Source: Macrophomina tecta | Taxonomy: Eukaryota; Ascomycota; Dothideomycetes; Botryosphaeriales; Botryosphaeriaceae | Direction: 5' to 3' | Length of the DNA: 64,000 nt | NCBI GenBank assembly: GCA_024180945.1 | Contig: JAKSGN010000016.1 | Coordinates: forward strand, 372,001 to 436,000 | In this document: positions 48,385-61,376 of the stretch, piece by piece | Layout: every line of letters starts with the position of its first letter | Position numbering within the stretch: position 1 is the stretch's first letter | Translations under genes and position numbers: made by a program | Notes under the pieces: generated by a model | What the model was told of the DNA's origin: nothing | Database searches by the model: none | Seen by the model: the letters and a program-made list of their open reading frames with translations, nothing else

Positions 48385-50046
48385 TTATTTAGAATTTTTA
48401 GATTCATTAGTATCTAGCTTGCAGGTACGCAAATTGTGTCCTAGCATACCGCGGCGCCCGCAGCGCCTTTGTTGTGTCGCACCCCCATCCGTGCGCGCCC
48501 TCTTCGAAGACTCCCCACCCTCATCCCGCCCACCTACGTTGCTGGGAGCCATCAATTCAGCTGCCTCCTCTGCCGTCAACGACCCTCCAGTCTGGATATA
48601 CTTCCTCTTGCCTGATTTTCGCTTGGTTAGAGTCTTATTGGCCTCCCGCAAGTCAGTCATTTCGGCGCGCAACAACACCAGTTCGTGTGCCATCGCTATG
48701 GTGCCTTTTGTCAGCTGAACCACAGCTTCTTTCAAGGAACTTGGCGAAGAACCTGCAGGAGGCGGAATCTTATTAAGGACAAAGGCTGATTGGGAGTCTA
48801 CTTCGTGAAGAGTGCGCGGTGTTTTGGGCTCCCAAGGGGTGGTCTCTAGGGCAGGTGGCGTTGGCGTACGAAGCTTCACATCAAGCTTGGATAGCACCGC
48901 GTCTGGGTCTAGTGGGACTAGCCCAGCGCCTCTAAAGCTTGCAAGGATGTTCTCCTTCTTAAAAACCCGGGCGTGAGCTGCCCTGAAGGCTGGGAGGAAC
49001 TCGGTCTTAGAGATATGGGTGACGTGCCTGCGCGCCAAGGCCGAGATCTCATCACCGTACGCGCGCTTCAACGGCGAATAGCAACCCACATCAAGTGGCT
49101 GCAATAGGTGCGACGCGTGTGGGGGCATACAGAGAGCGATAATCCTGTTCTCCGTGCAGAGATCCTGGAAATCCTGCGAGTTGTGGCTCTCGTGACCGTC
49201 GATTATGAGCAGCCGGTGCGTGCCCACGGTACGCGACTTTGTATGCGCGTTAAAATGCTTCAACCACGCCACTCCTAGCTCGTTGGTCGTCCAGCCGTTC
49301 TCGGTGACTCCATTAGGCCAGTCTTTAGGCATGAGACCGTCCTAGTACCAGGTGGAGATGTGCTTCTTGCCTGCGAAGATGATGAAGGGGGGGATCACAG
49401 AGCCGTCAGCGCAGATGCACTCAATCGCGGTGGTCCACTCGCGATCGCCTGGCTGCACCAGTTTCCCTTTGCCGCCGCGCTTTTCTGAGCCTGTAACCAC
49501 GTACTGCGTCGAGATTACACCCATCATAAAGCCAGTCTCGTCAAAGTTGTAGCTGTCTTCATCCAGGATGCCGTACTTCGCCTTCATGTTGCGCACCAGC
49601 TCGAACCACTTGCCAATCACCTCTGGATCTTCGTTCAAGGCTCGCTGACGATCATAGGAACGTGTCATCCGAACCTTGAGCGCAGGCGATCGCTTAATGA
49701 GGTTATCCACCCAGCGCTTGCCTGTTGGCTTGCCACCCCGCTCTGCTAGCAACCTATCGGCCATTGCTCGCACAGCAAGCTTCGTAGGCGGAAACCCTCT
49801 TGAATCCTGGTCCAATATACGCTCAACTATCACTAGCTCCTCTTCCTTGCTGAGCTTTCGTCCGTTGGCCTCGCAATCGCGTCGGGGGGTCGCTCCACCA
49901 CGTCGGCTGCGGAGCGTACTTGGGGGAACGGCGTAGAGGGCCGCAGCGCGTCGCTCGCTTAAAGACGCGTTTCGTTTACGAGATTGTATAGCTAGCTTAA
50001 TTCTCGCTTCGTTAGAAGATGTCAGGGTGTGGTGTTGTGGATGCAT
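48385..50046 (-). pseudogene. DDE transposase of P3, one in-frame TAG
   Basis: 553-codon frame from the ATG at 50046 (start MHPQHHT, matching MHHH starts in P1 and P2) to 48385. It contains the N-terminal HTH DNA-binding region (LDQDSRGFPPTKLAVRAMADRL), first Asp in YNFDETGFMMGV, second in LLIIDGHESH, third in HLLQPLDVG, then GAGLVPLDPDAVLSKLD and a C-terminal zinc knuckle whose second Cys is Arg (CGRRGMLGHNLRTC). The only stop is a TAG at 49344-49342, where P1 and P2 have Glu. That change is not the usual RIP transition unless the ancestor had Gln there. Readthrough or a low-level active copy elsewhere is possible. Confidence 0.9.
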
Positions 50047-50077
50047 CGCGTCTGAAGATCGGTAGGATGGATTTTGG

Positions 50078-50127
50078 TGGTGGGGTGCGCAGCTCGGTTG
50101 TATGCGCAGCTCGGTTATCAACCACGT
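50078..50127 (-). repeat. P3 right terminal inverted repeat (50 bp)
   Basis: Exact inverted copy of 48272-48321, followed by TA. Confidence 0.92.
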
Positions 50128-50129
50128 TA

Positions 50130-50360
50130 CGTTATATTGAGCAGAATTAATAAAATTAGACGACTCCTCAAGGACTTCAGCATCTGTCAACCGGATGCCA
50201 AGACCTGGGTATCTTCAGCTGGAGCGATACCAGCTGAATATTCAGCCCTCGAATGTCCTAAAGATTGGCCAGACGTAGCTTAAGAAAACCACGGCTCGTG
50301 TTGGCAGACTATCTCGCTTGCCTATTTTATTTTATTTCCTTTTTTTTATTTCTTTTTCCT

Positions 50361-50397
<37 letters not shown>

Positions 50398-50497
50398 CCT
50401 TTTCACTTTTTTTGCAATTTTCCTTCCTTTTCTTTCTTTCTTTCTGTCCTTGCTCTACCTTCCTTCTCTACTAAAATGTGCGCCCGACGTAGCTTTC
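50130..50497. other. flank with long polypyrimidine tract
   Basis: 50140-50290 is moderately GC, with a short + frame ending at 50280 that I cannot assign. 50325-50465 is an almost pure T/C tract (TTTTC and TTTC runs). Reading frames over the tract are artefacts. Confidence 0.6.
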
Positions 50498-50658
50498 TGT
50501 TGGATCAATCACGTGTTTCAAGGTCTCCTTATTATCACACCACATCGCTTAGCTTCTATCACTCGTATAAGAGGCGGTCGGGTCACCAACCCTCTTCCTC
50601 TTCATGCCAATCAATGCCTTTCACTACTGAATAAGCTGTCCCATCACTTGTTCCAACA
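50498..50658 (+). repeat. 5' LTR (161 bp)
   Basis: Starts TGTTGGATCAATCACG, ends ACTTGTTCCAACA. A solo copy on the - strand lies at 32129-32289. Confidence 0.92.
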
Positions 50659-50672
50659 GTTATGAGCCCGGA
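50659..50672 (+). promoter_or_regulatory. primer-binding site, half-tRNA(iMet) type (unmutated)
   Basis: GTTATGAGCCCGGA immediately after the LTR. Its reverse complement, TCCGGGCTCATAAC, contains the CTCATAA anticodon loop of tRNA-Met with the adjoining stem. This is the best-preserved copy of the site in the window. Confidence 0.65.
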
Positions 50673-50979
50673 TGCGTCTTTGATGCCTTCTGCAGTCTAA
50701 GCCATCCTCCCTAGCACCGCATTGTGCTATTCCGAGTGTTCCGTGGCATCCGGACCTCCCTCCCTGGCAATCATCTGCTATACGTGTCCTGTAACGGAGC
50801 GCCCTTGCTGCCTCCTACAACACGTTTTCTGCCTACAGTGGAGCGCCCTTGCTGCCTCCCTAGCGTAATACACTTAAGTGACGGCTTGTTCATTGGCCTT
50901 ACGCCTTCTGCCTACTTTGGCAACTTACCTGTGCCTGCATTGGCACGCAACGCAACGCAACGCAACGCAACACTACGCC

Positions 50980-53900
50980 ATGACGTCTTCCAAGCCTATT
51001 ATCGTCTTAAAGACAGCCGATAATTGGGATGAATGGTACTTTATCATCCAATCACGAGCCAAGAAGTACGACATATTCGATTACATCGATCCTTCGAAGC
51101 CTGATAAACCTGCTCAACTACTTGAACTAACCGAGCCTCCTGAGCCTACTGATAACGAGCCTGCACACGCATGGGATCGCTACAAAATACGCATAAGGAC
51201 ATACGAGCGAAAGATAAAGTAATATGAGAAGCTAAGGAAGGAAATCAATAACCTTTCCACGGTTATTGAGGACTTAGTTAGCTAGCCATTGCTGCCTATT
51301 CTCTATAAGCTTAGAGACGACTCTTATCCTTACTCTTAGCTTATAGCACTTAAGGCACGGCTCTAACCAATAAAGAAGACTTAGGAAGGACTTATTATTA
51401 ATTAGCTACGCTAATTGAAAAAGCCTCCTAGTAGCTAGAACATTGAGAAGTGGCTCGCACAATGGGAGGAGACTCTCTTTAAGGCAGAGGAGCTTGAACT
51501 ACGTAACGTGGCAGGCGATAGAGGTAAGGCCGCCTTTCTTAAGGCGCTTATACCTCTTGATAGCTACTGGGCCACTAACTACAAGATTAAGCTCTATAAT
51601 AATAAGCTTACTAAGCCCCTTTATGATCTAATTGTTGAGTACCGGAACTACTAGCGCTAGAATGCTTCTAAGAACCCAAAGGCTACTAAAACCGCTTTTA
51701 CCGCCTCCCTAAGGGATAAGAAGTAGGAGAAGAACCTACCTCCCTGCTTATATAAAGAGCATCACTTCTATAACAAGTACTACTACTATAACCCAGCTAC
51801 TAAGCCAGCTAACTAGACGCCTAATAGGGATATTTAGAAGAAGGTTGCTAAGGCATTAGAAGATCTATAAACTAAAGAGAAGATAGAGCGCGCTATAAAG
51901 CGGTTTAAGAATAGCTAAAACCACGGTCAAGACTAGAAGAAGTAGAACAACGCTTCTTAAAAAAAAATAAGAGCTAAATCAAGGTTAAAAGGATAAAATA
52001 TTATCTTTATTCCCAGCTATAGTTACCTCGGCATTTAGTATATAACGTATTTCAAGGCCTATAACGCTAGATCTATTATAGATTGCCGATATTAGCACCA
52101 CTCATCACATCTGTAATAAGTACATGAAGGATCGCTACACTAAAACAAGGGACGTAGGGCTAGATAACTACATTATATTAGAAAACACTATAGTCAAGAT
52201 CGAGTTATTTGGTAAGGCACTAGTGTACACCACCAACTATAAGGGGCCACGTATAATTAAGCTAGTGGACGTAGCTTATATACTCTTATTTATAGCTAAT
52301 CTCATCTCAATTGCCAAGGCAAGAGAGAAGGGAATCGAATTAGATATAGAACGTATATGCCTCTACTTAGAGGACTTTACTATGGCTTATCTAATCTTCA
52401 CTTAAAACCACTTCTTTATAGAATATAAGGAAGCAGATAATCTACTAGCTATGGTATTAAACGTTGCTAATCGATTATTACTAGCTTCATAATAGCATGA
52501 TATCTTTATACACGCAGGCTAAAGAGCCATTAAGGCCTTACCTTAAGTAGTATAAGGAGTAGTTATTATAGATTAAGACTTAACTAATTACTATAATATA
52601 TACGCATGCACTAAGGCGCATTAACAAATCTCACGCGAAATAGATCTAGAGAAGTTATTAATCGAAGCCTTCTTTCGAGTCTTATTTAACTTAATATAGA
52701 TAACATAAGCTAATAACGGCTACTAATAGATTACGTATCTTAAATATGCTTCTATAAAGTTTACCTTTACAATTACTTATATAACTAAGAATAAGTATAC
52801 TTAGCACCTTCTTAATATTATTTAAATAATTAAGACGAGATTTAGTAAATTAGTCACCTTTCTTAGATCCGATAGAGAAGTGTCGCTTATACGAGCCTTT
52901 AAGCAGCAGCTTAAACATTAGGGAGTTATCTATAAGGTGTTAGCTCTTTATATCCCTTAGTAGAACGGTATATTAGAGCGTTCTAGCTAATCGATTATTA
53001 TTAAGATAAGATCCTTACGAGTTAGTACTAACCTATCTAAATACCTCTAGCCTAAAATAATTAAGGCGGTAGTCTACATCCATAATAGAACTCTAATAAA
53101 GCGCTATAACTAGAAAACGCTATTTAAGCTTATTTATAGCAAGAAGCTAAAAGTAACTTACCTATAAGTCTATAGCTATAAAGCCTACTTACTACTTAAG
53201 AATATTCTACGTAGTAATAAGCTAGATAAGCGAGTCCTTATTAGATACTTAGTTAGATATAACTCTACTAATATCTATAGAATCTAGTATCCTCTAAAGA
53301 ACCGAGTAGTATACTCTAGAGACGTTACCTTTAACGAATTAAGTAAGTTCTCTCTAGAGGATCTAGAAAAGATACTCTCTCTATAGTAGTAGAAGTAGGA
53401 TTAAGAGTAAGAGATAGTAATTTCTTATATTATACTTTATAAGAAGAATATTATTTCTTTAGATAAAGACTCTAAGGCCTCCTTTTACCTTAGTAATAAA
53501 CTATTACCGACTCTAACTTAAGAAAATCTAGAGACTCTAGGCGTCTAATTATAGAAAGTATAACTAGATTACCTACTAAGTCCTTTAGAATTAACTAGTA
53601 AAGGCCTCGCAAGCGAAAAGTATATAGAAAGCAGCCCATAAGTAGGCTTAACTTAAGATAAATAATTACTAGATTCTTTAGATTACCTATTACTAGATCG
53701 ATTAACTCTAGTCTAATAATAAGCCTCTTAAGGCTTAGCCTCTTAAGGCTTAGGGGGTAAAGATTAATAGAATTAGTAATCACGAGGACTCGGGCCTCTT
53801 TTACTAGTCTAATATGAGAATCTACCTAATCTAGGCGCTGCTAGAGGAAACCGTGCCCTAAGAGAATGTAATATTATAGCAGATATTAATCTAAACCTAA

Positions 53901-54092
53901 TTATCTATAGATTAAGGACTCGCAAACCACGTAGAGATACGTATATTACGTTAATTTATAATAATATATTTAGCTATTAAATGCTATTTACATCTTTTCT
54001 CGCATCTCTTTAGGAATCTACTCTAGTATAGGCTTAAGCACTACCTATAGGCCTACTATATATTTATAGAGATTAACTACTATCTAAACCTC
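50980..54092 (+). pseudogene. copia gag-pol remnant
   Basis: gag opens with an ATG at 50980 (KPIIVLKTADNWDEWYFIIQ) and is open to 51222. It continues with stops, including a nucleocapsid region with altered Cys near 51760. Protease/pre-integrase near 52085-52405 is partly open (HHICNKYMKDRYTKTR). Integrase runs to about 53330. RT begins at about 54035 and is cut. Stops are mostly TAG/TAA. Confidence 0.82.
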
Positions 54093-54476
54093 TATTATGC
54101 CGTTACTCTTTCTAGGGGAGGTCGGGCGTATCGTTAGGTAGCGTAGGCTTTCGGGGGGCCGTGGCGGTAGGCAGGGGAGGGTCGCACGCAATATTAGGGT
54201 AAGAATTAATTAATAAGTTAACCACGAGGGTCCTATCTACTATAAACGAGTATAGCCTATATATATAGGGTGTTTAGTTAGATTACGGTAGATCACTAGC
54301 TAGCTCACCATAATCTAGTAAGTCGAGTAATCTACGATTAGTGTGCTAGGTAATAGATCCACCTTCTGCCCTTTGGGGCGTAATCCGGACTAAGGATTTC
54401 CCGCTCTAAGGGGTTAGGGCCTTTTCTAGGAAGTAGGGCTATCCTTTCTCCGTCCCCTCTAGCTAGTATCGTAATA
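54093..54476 (-). repeat. 3' LTR of G2 (384 bp)
   Basis: On the - strand it starts TATTACGATACTAGC after the purine tract GAGGGGGAATAG, and ends CGGCATAATA. Both ends are RIP forms of the TGTTAC...GTAACA inverted termini. Matches 61377-61750 inverted. Confidence 0.75.
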
Positions 54477-54648
54477 CTATTCCCCCTCTAGGCGACTTTT
54501 AGCCCGAAAGTTTAAAGCTATAAGTATAGAGTAGTCTTTCCTCGTCCGTTTCGTTGCTTATTTCTAACCTTATTTCGCGATATCTAGTTATAAGTCCTCT
54601 AAGCGCCGTAATTTAGCTACTCGTATCGCTTATCTAGGAGTTATCGTT

Positions 54649-55244
54649 ATGCCTTCCTATAGTTACTACTGTGAGAAGGGTAAAGAGTGCAAGGTATTAC
54701 TAGAAAAAGAGCTAGGAACTTTATTTTTTTATTATTCTAAGTATATTCGTCGGGGTTATAGCTATAACGTTTAGGGTGTCTTAGTTTAAGATTATAGGTT
54801 CTCCTAGTTCTTAGTAAGTAGTTATTAATAGTTATAGGGAACTTAGTTAATCGGGAGCGCGATCGCCTTTATAGAAAACGTTTAGCTACTACTAAGGCCC
54901 TATCTACTTCTTAGTAGGCTTTAGAGGCGGCTTAAAACTCCCTTCTTACTTCTATAGCCCGTTTAGAGCGTTTAGAGTGGTAGAAGCAGTTTCTTAATAA
55001 TTAGAAGTGTAAAATAGTACGTCGGGGTTTATTATTCTTAGAGGAGCTAGAGCTTAAGGAGGCGTATACGGTATAGCTATTAAGTTTAGATAGTAGTAAC
55101 GTAGTAGGTTCTAATGGGGCGGTTTCTCGGGAGATACTAGTAGACTAGTTTTAGATATTCTTAACGCCTTCTCCGGGTTTTACGTCGTGGGAGGATGCTC
55201 TGGGTTTAGGTAGTTAGGGTTTTATTAGTGGTATTCCTAGATAA
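54649..55244 (+). pseudogene. opposite-strand ORF of gypsy G2 (zinc-like motif plus coiled coil)
   Basis: From the ATG at 54649 the frame shows CEKGKECKVLLEKELGT, then a run in which four positions that fit Cys read Tyr or Phe (FFYYSKYIRRGYSYNV). After a frame change near 54800 comes a charged helical region with LLTSIARLERLE (54942-54977) and EELELKEAYTVQ, then SWEDALGLGSQGFISG near the end. The TSIARLxxxExQ core is shared with the gypsy at 8651. It runs against the sense strand of pol, between pol and the LTR. Function unknown. Confidence 0.5.
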
Positions 55245-58200
55245 GTTCTTTATAGTTAAGGTAAGAGACTAGTTTCTATAAGAGTTTCTAAGGATTTCCA
55301 GTGGGGTCCGTTTCTTTCTATTTAATAAGATACTTATATTAACTATTAATCTAGTCTCTATTAAGAATTTTTTCTACTAGCTATTCTCTGTCGGCGTTAT
55401 TAGGGTATATTTTAATTTCTAGATCGGGTTCGGCATTACTATGTGCGGGTTCGAGTAAGGAGATATAAAAAACTAGATATATATCTACTCGTTCTAGTAG
55501 TTTAAGTTTAAAGAAAATAGGTAAAAGTTTTTTCTTAATCTAGTAGGGTTTAATTTTCTTATAGTCTAATTTATTATTTGATCGTATAGTTTTAATTATT
55601 TTTCTAAGGAGCTAGACTTTATCCCCCTCTTTTAGGGGCGGCGACGCCTAGCGCCGTCTATCGTAGTATATAGCTATTCGGTATACGATAAATTTAATAT
55701 CTCGAGCTAGTTCTTAGTATAATTCGCGTAGCTAATCTACCCTAAGCATAGCTTTTTAGGCGAGTACTTCGCAGATCTAGGGTTCTTCGAAGGCGGTAGG
55801 GTTAAAACCGTAGTTAGCGTAGAAGGGTGTGGTTTATATAGCTTTTATTAATATACTATTATACGCATATTAGGCTAGCGGTAGGAGTTTGACCTAGTTA
55901 TTTTACCTATAGTTTAGATAGAATCTTAGGTATTACTCTAGTATCTAGTTAGTTCATTCTGTTTATTCGTTGGTTTACGGGTGTGCCATTATTAATATCT
56001 TATATTTAGTTCCTAGCTTATAGACTAAGGTTTACTAGAACTTAGCTCTAAATTGTAGGTTCTAGTCCGTGATTAGTTTCTTAGGCATTCCATAGTGGGT
56101 AAAAATATATCTAAGGAAAAGATAGGCGTAGCCCTTCGCTCTAATTTTCTTATTATAAGGGATAAAGTATGCCTATTTTATTAGACGGTCGACGATAACT
56201 AGAATAGCGTTATATTATATTTTAGTCACGGGGTCTACTAAAATTAATAGGTCGGTAATAAAGTCTATTATAATTAATTCCTAGGGTTTAGTTAGTATTA
56301 TAATAAGCTATAGCTCTTCGTATAGTACATATTATATCGCTTTATTCTTTATATATTTATTATATTCCTAGATGACTTTTTCTACTATTTTCCTTATTTA
56401 GGGAAAATAGAAGTATCTCGTAAGTCGTTCTAAGGTTCTTATTATTCCCAGGTATTCGTAAACTACGGATTTGTAATATTCCTTAGTCAGTCATTTACGT
56501 AGAGGTATTAGTACGTAGATTTTTCCGCGGAATAGTATATTACCTCTATAATCTTAGACTAGGTCAGGGTTATTATATTCGGGGGTGCCTATTCGTTATA
56601 GTAGTTTCTAGAATAGCGGGTTATTATTATATTTTCTTTAAATAATTTATTTCTAAGTAGCAGTGTCGTCTTCTTCTTTATTTATTACTTCTTCCGTATT
56701 TTCTTCTAGTATAGTTATAAGTTCTTCGTTTTATCGTTTCTCATTATCTTCGGGTTTCTATTTAGGTATTAGGGCTCTTAGGGTCTCGTTATTGTTGATA
56801 GGGCTTTCTAGTCTTATAATAGATACTAGTATCTATTCTTTCTATAGTACGTCGAGTTCTTCGATAATTTAGGGGCGGTTAGAACCTAATATACTATTAT
56901 CATTTTATCTAAGTACTACTAGCGATAATTCTAGCTTTTCTTCTACATAATCGGCTCTACAGCTAAGTACGTCCATCTTACTATTTTCGTTTTCTTTATA
57001 GTAGTAGATCTTAAAGTAGAAGAAGGCGAGTTATTTTATCTATTATACTTATCTTCTATTTAATATCTTAGTAGTTATAAAGTATCCTAGGTTCTTATAA
57101 TCTAAATATACCGTGATTTCGTAGTTGGCTTTCTTAAGGTAATGTCACTATTTTTTAAATACTATAATAATCGCGAGTAGTTCTTTATCGTATATCTCGT
57201 AGTTAAGTTCTATAGGTAATATTTTACGGGAGTAGTACGTAATAGGGTATAATCTTTTCTTATCATCTAGCTGGCTAAGAGTAGTGCTAATAGCGTAGTC
57301 GAATATGTTAGTTTCGAAATAGAGGGGCTTATCGGGATCGAATATAATTAATATAGGGGCTTCTACAAAGGCCTTTTTAAGTTAGTTAAATACTTTTTAT
57401 TATAGTTCTTTCTAGGCGAATAAGGTATCTTTTCGGGTAAGTCGAATTAGCGGTTCGGCTATATAGAAATATTATTTAATAAACCGCTGGTAGAAGTTAG
57501 TAAATCCTAGAAAGGCTTATACTTCTTTAACGTTTCTTAGTTCGGGCTATTTTAGAATATCTTCTATTTTTCTTAGATCTATAACTACTTTTCCTAGTTC
57601 GATAATAAAGCCTAGGAATTTAACCTTCTAGGTATAGAAGGTGTATTTTTCTAGTTTAACTAAGAGGCTATATTCGAGTAGTTTCTAGAGAACCTTAGAT
57701 ATATATTTCTTATATTCTTCTAGGGTTTCTAAGTAAATTAGGATGTCGTTAAGGTAAGCTATATAAAATCTATCTAGGTATTTCCATAGAACGTAGTTAA
57801 TGAGGGCTTAGAACGTAGTAGGGGCGTTAGTAAGTCTAAAAAATATTACTAAATATTTATATAGGCCGTATCGGGTTCAAAATATAGTTTTCTATTTATA
57901 TTCTTCTTTAATTTGGATAAGGTGGTATCCGTCCCGTAGATCTAGTTTAGTAAAGAATCGTACTTCTAAGAGGCGATCCCTTAGTTCGTTAATATAGAAT
58001 AGGGGGTAGCGGTCCTTAATAGTAATATCGTTTAAAGATCTATAATCTACGTAGAGGCGTAACTTGCCTTTTAGTTTTAGTACGAAGAAAACGGGTAATT
58101 CTATTAAAGACTAAGAGAGTTGAATATATTTTTTCTTTAATAATAGGTCTAGGTATTTTCTTATCGCTTATAATTCTTTTTCTAACATCGGGTATAATGG

Positions 58201-58570
58201 CCTAAATCGAGGTTCGGTATTTGGTTTTAGGTTAATCTCGTAGTTCTATAGTTAGTATTTTAGTAGCGCGTCTTTAATCTTTTCTCTAAAAATCTCCTTA
58301 AACCAGTAGTATTCCTTAGAAACGCTATTAAGATACTATTTATATATTCTAGTAGGGTTATCTTTCTCTATAGGTATCGGGTAGTCTAGTTCTTCTCGTC
58401 TAATAGCGCTAATCTATTGGGTTTATTCTTTATTTATAGTAGTAGGGCGGTACTATATTATTCTAATCGCTTACTTCTTCTTTCGTGTCCTTTCTAGCGT
58501 AGCTTTTAAGATTAGGCTTACGTGGGTAATAGGTTTAGCTATAGTACGTGGTTTCTATTCTAAATCTAGG
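55245..58570 (-). pseudogene. gypsy G2 pol remnant (protease end, RT, RNase H, integrase)
   Basis: Read right to left: protease end near 58500, RT from about 58380, the catalytic motif as YLNDILIY near 57745 (Asp mutated to Asn), RNase H near 57300-57000, integrase about 56500-55700 with HHCC and core blocks hard to read. Damage is dense. A chromodomain is expected near 55500 but I could not read one clearly. Confidence 0.75.
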
Positions 58571-61376
58571 TAACCTACTGCCCTTACTACTAAATAACAA
58601 CGCCTAAGAATAAGAACGATTTAAGAACTAATATACTATCTTTTAATATAAAATTAATATCTACGACCGACGTTAGAAAGCTCTAGTAGAGCTTACTATA
58701 TATATCTAAGAGTTAATTTTAATAACTAACCTTTTATTTATTACTTTAGAGGAGCTATACCTATAGAATATTCTTCGAGTACTTTAGAAGTGCCTTACGC
58801 TAATAGACTAAGCTAGACTACTTAAGCTTAAGTACTAATATTATTAACTCTATAAGTCTCTATGTAGTTAAAACGTCGAATCCTAGCTTTAATAATAGAA
58901 AAAACTCTATACTAAGGCGAAGAAATATAATCTAGCTAAAGTATTAAATAATTAACTAATCTGAGACTTTCTTCTTATACTTAAGCCTATTAAATCTTAA
59001 TTCGTTAGCACCTACTAAATTAAGAATCTTAACCCAGCGACCCGCGTTATAGACCTCTACGATATAATTAAAAAATTCCGCTAGTACTACTGAGAGAATT
59101 AGTTAGTTAAATTCTAAAAGACTAAATAAACCTACTTAGTATTCCTCGCTAACTTTTAAGGAAAATAAGCTAAGATAGTACCTCCCTATTTCTATAGAAT
59201 ATATTACTAGGTCTTAGAATGCTAGTATCTTAACCTATACGCTAAAGGAAGACCTAAGAACTTTAAGCTAAATTCTAAGACCTAAGCTAAAGTTTAAGAG
59301 AAACTTTAGGACCTGAAATTTAAGAAAATTATCTTTAAGGCACTCGAGAGAAATAAGTAAATCTAGTAACGAAAATAATAGAAAGAATAAGCCTAATCTA
59401 AGAATTAGAATTAATAGACTAGCTAATTCTAGAATAGATAGCTTATAGTAATAATTACGTACTACTTCTTCTTTATAGCCCAAAGTAGTTCTTTATTTAA
59501 TTCCTAGATTCTTAATTCTAGAACTAACGTCTACGTCTATAACTAATTAATAGTACTTAGAGTTAAGGAGACGAAGAAGGCTAGACCTAATAAAACTCTT
59601 AGATTAGATAATCGGTCTATTCTAATCTAAGCCTAGGGAACCGTCGATATTACCATTAAAACCAAAACTAGCTAAGAAACTATTATATTAAATAATATCA
59701 CTTTTATTCTATCTTTTATATTAAACCTCGTGTTAATAAGTATTATACTTAGTAAGAAGATCTACTAGAATAACTAAAATATATAATTTATTTACTAAGG
59801 AAAATACTACTATAAAGTTTAATAATATTAAGAATATTTCCTACTAAAATATAATTCTAATTTAGAATATTAAGAATATATAGTACTTCTAGTAGCTACC
59901 CGCAAAGCCTTAGTAAAGAAGTAGTATTAGATTCTTATATACACGAACCTAGAAGTTATTTAATACCTAGAAATAAATATAGAAGAAGTTTTAGTTACTA
60001 ATAAGCCTTCTACACCGAAGATAACTTAATACTAACCCTACGCTCTTTTAAAATCCTAGAGAATTATCTTACGAGAATCGACTAAAGAAGAAAACTCCGA
60101 TAAATTATTCTACTAAGTTTTATTTAACCTACTCTAAATTTAGAAGAGGTATAATTAAGATAAGTAGATATTCTACTTCGCCTACGTTAAGACGGATTTT
60201 ACCTTTATATTTACCTATCTAAATAAGTTAGACGTATAGGATATTATCGAGTTCATTATTAAGTTTATTAAGACTTGCTATAAGCGTTAGATTATTTTCT
60301 TTAGAACCGACGGCGAACGAACTATTAAAATAGAGACTAAATTCTTTCTCTAGTTAGAAGAAATTACCCTTAAAACCTTAGCTCCGGCTATATCTAAATA
60401 AAACAGCTACGCCGAAAGATTAGAGGGTATTATTCTATCTAAAGCGAGAGCTATAAGAATTAGAGCTAATCTACCGTAATTACTCTAGCTAGAAATCGTT
60501 AAAATAGCTAGATATATTTATAATCGCATACTAATAGCTAAGCTAAACTAGAAAACCCTATTTAAGGTAGTTATAGGTAAGAGACTAAATCTCTCCTATC
60601 TATATATCTACGGCTATAGAGCCTACGCACATAAGAAAGAAATTCTACGAAGCTAAAAACTTACTAAAAAAGTATACTTTAGATACCTTATTAGATATGA
60701 CTCTACTAATATCTTTCGAATCTAGATTCTAAGCTAATATAAGATTATTCGAACTAGAGATGTTAAATTTAATAAAGACGAATTCTATCGACTAGAAGAC
60801 CTAGACCTTACGTAACTCCTTTAAGAAAAAGCCTTAGAAATTATTTAAATACTTAAAATTTAGCATCTAGTTAATTAATAAACTAACGAAGCTAAATCTA
60901 AGAAGAGTAACTTTAAAGCTAGCTATACTATTCGAGTAATATAGGATATAAGACCTAAATAAGAGAAATCTAAAAGAAATTAATAGCTACTATTACTAGA
61001 CCCATCGATTATAGCTAGTTAATAATATAGGTAATTATAAGAATTACTTCTAGACCTAGAAGTTTAACTAATAAGGAGGCTTCTACGACTTTTTCTAGTT
61101 TAGTACGATACTCTACTATAACTAGAAGTAGCCCTAGAAAACGTCGCTCCCCGAGGAGTAGAGATATTAGGCACGATTACTAAGGACGCTATTATATCTA
61201 AAGAGAGTAAAAGTAGTAAACGTAGTATATAAAACCTAAACCCTTAGCTATTAGAGAATCTATTTAAGAAACTAAGAAAGAAATAAAAAGATGCCTATAT
61301 TATAGCCCTTAACGAAATTTAAAAAATTCTAAATTTTTTCTATTTTAGCGCATTTTTAGCCGTAATTATTACGATA
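58571..61376 (+). pseudogene. copia remnant (Copia-E), gag to integrase
   Basis: A + strand copia of a different family lies between two gypsy copies. gag-like text spans about 58600-59450. The integrase core is near 60160-60560 (DDFTRFTFIYTYLNKLD-like, then FFRTDGERT), and the copia integrase tail is near 60540-60640 (LFKVVIGKRLNLSYLYIYGYRAYA). RT and RNase H are missing; the gypsy LTR starts at 61377. Very dense stops; no LTR recognised. Confidence 0.7.

Larger units (their letters stand above)
48272..50127 (-). mobile_element. pogo/Fot1-like DNA transposon P3, structurally complete
   Basis: 1856 bp with perfect 50-bp terminal inverted repeats, flanked by TA (48270-48271 and 50128-50129). 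One transposase gene on the - strand, with a single stop. It is the least damaged DNA transposon here, so it is probably the youngest. Confidence 0.93.
50498..54092 (+). mobile_element. copia element of the 161-bp LTR family, 3' truncated
   Basis: 5' LTR 50498-50658, primer-binding site, gag from about 50980, protease/integrase and the first part of RT. It breaks off at 54092, where the gypsy LTR of G2 begins. gag is lightly mutated at its start, and damage increases downstream. Confidence 0.88.
54093..58570 (-). mobile_element. gypsy element G2, 5' truncated
   Basis: Contains the 3' LTR at 54093-54476, an opposite-strand ORF, integrase, RNase H, RT and the end of protease, all read right to left. 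It stops near 58570 against another copia. It is nearly identical to the + strand element starting at 61377 (compare 58080-58560 reversed with 63500-64000). Confidence 0.85.

Noticed and set aside
50265..50665. Phe-rich reading frames at 50265-50474 and 50318-50665
   Set aside because: Translation of a T/C microsatellite and an LTR.
53595..53783. Short Leu-rich reading frames in 53-60 kb (also 56663-56872 and 59268-59483)
   Set aside because: Antisense or off-frame translations of RIP-mutated TA-rich transposon DNA, without domains.
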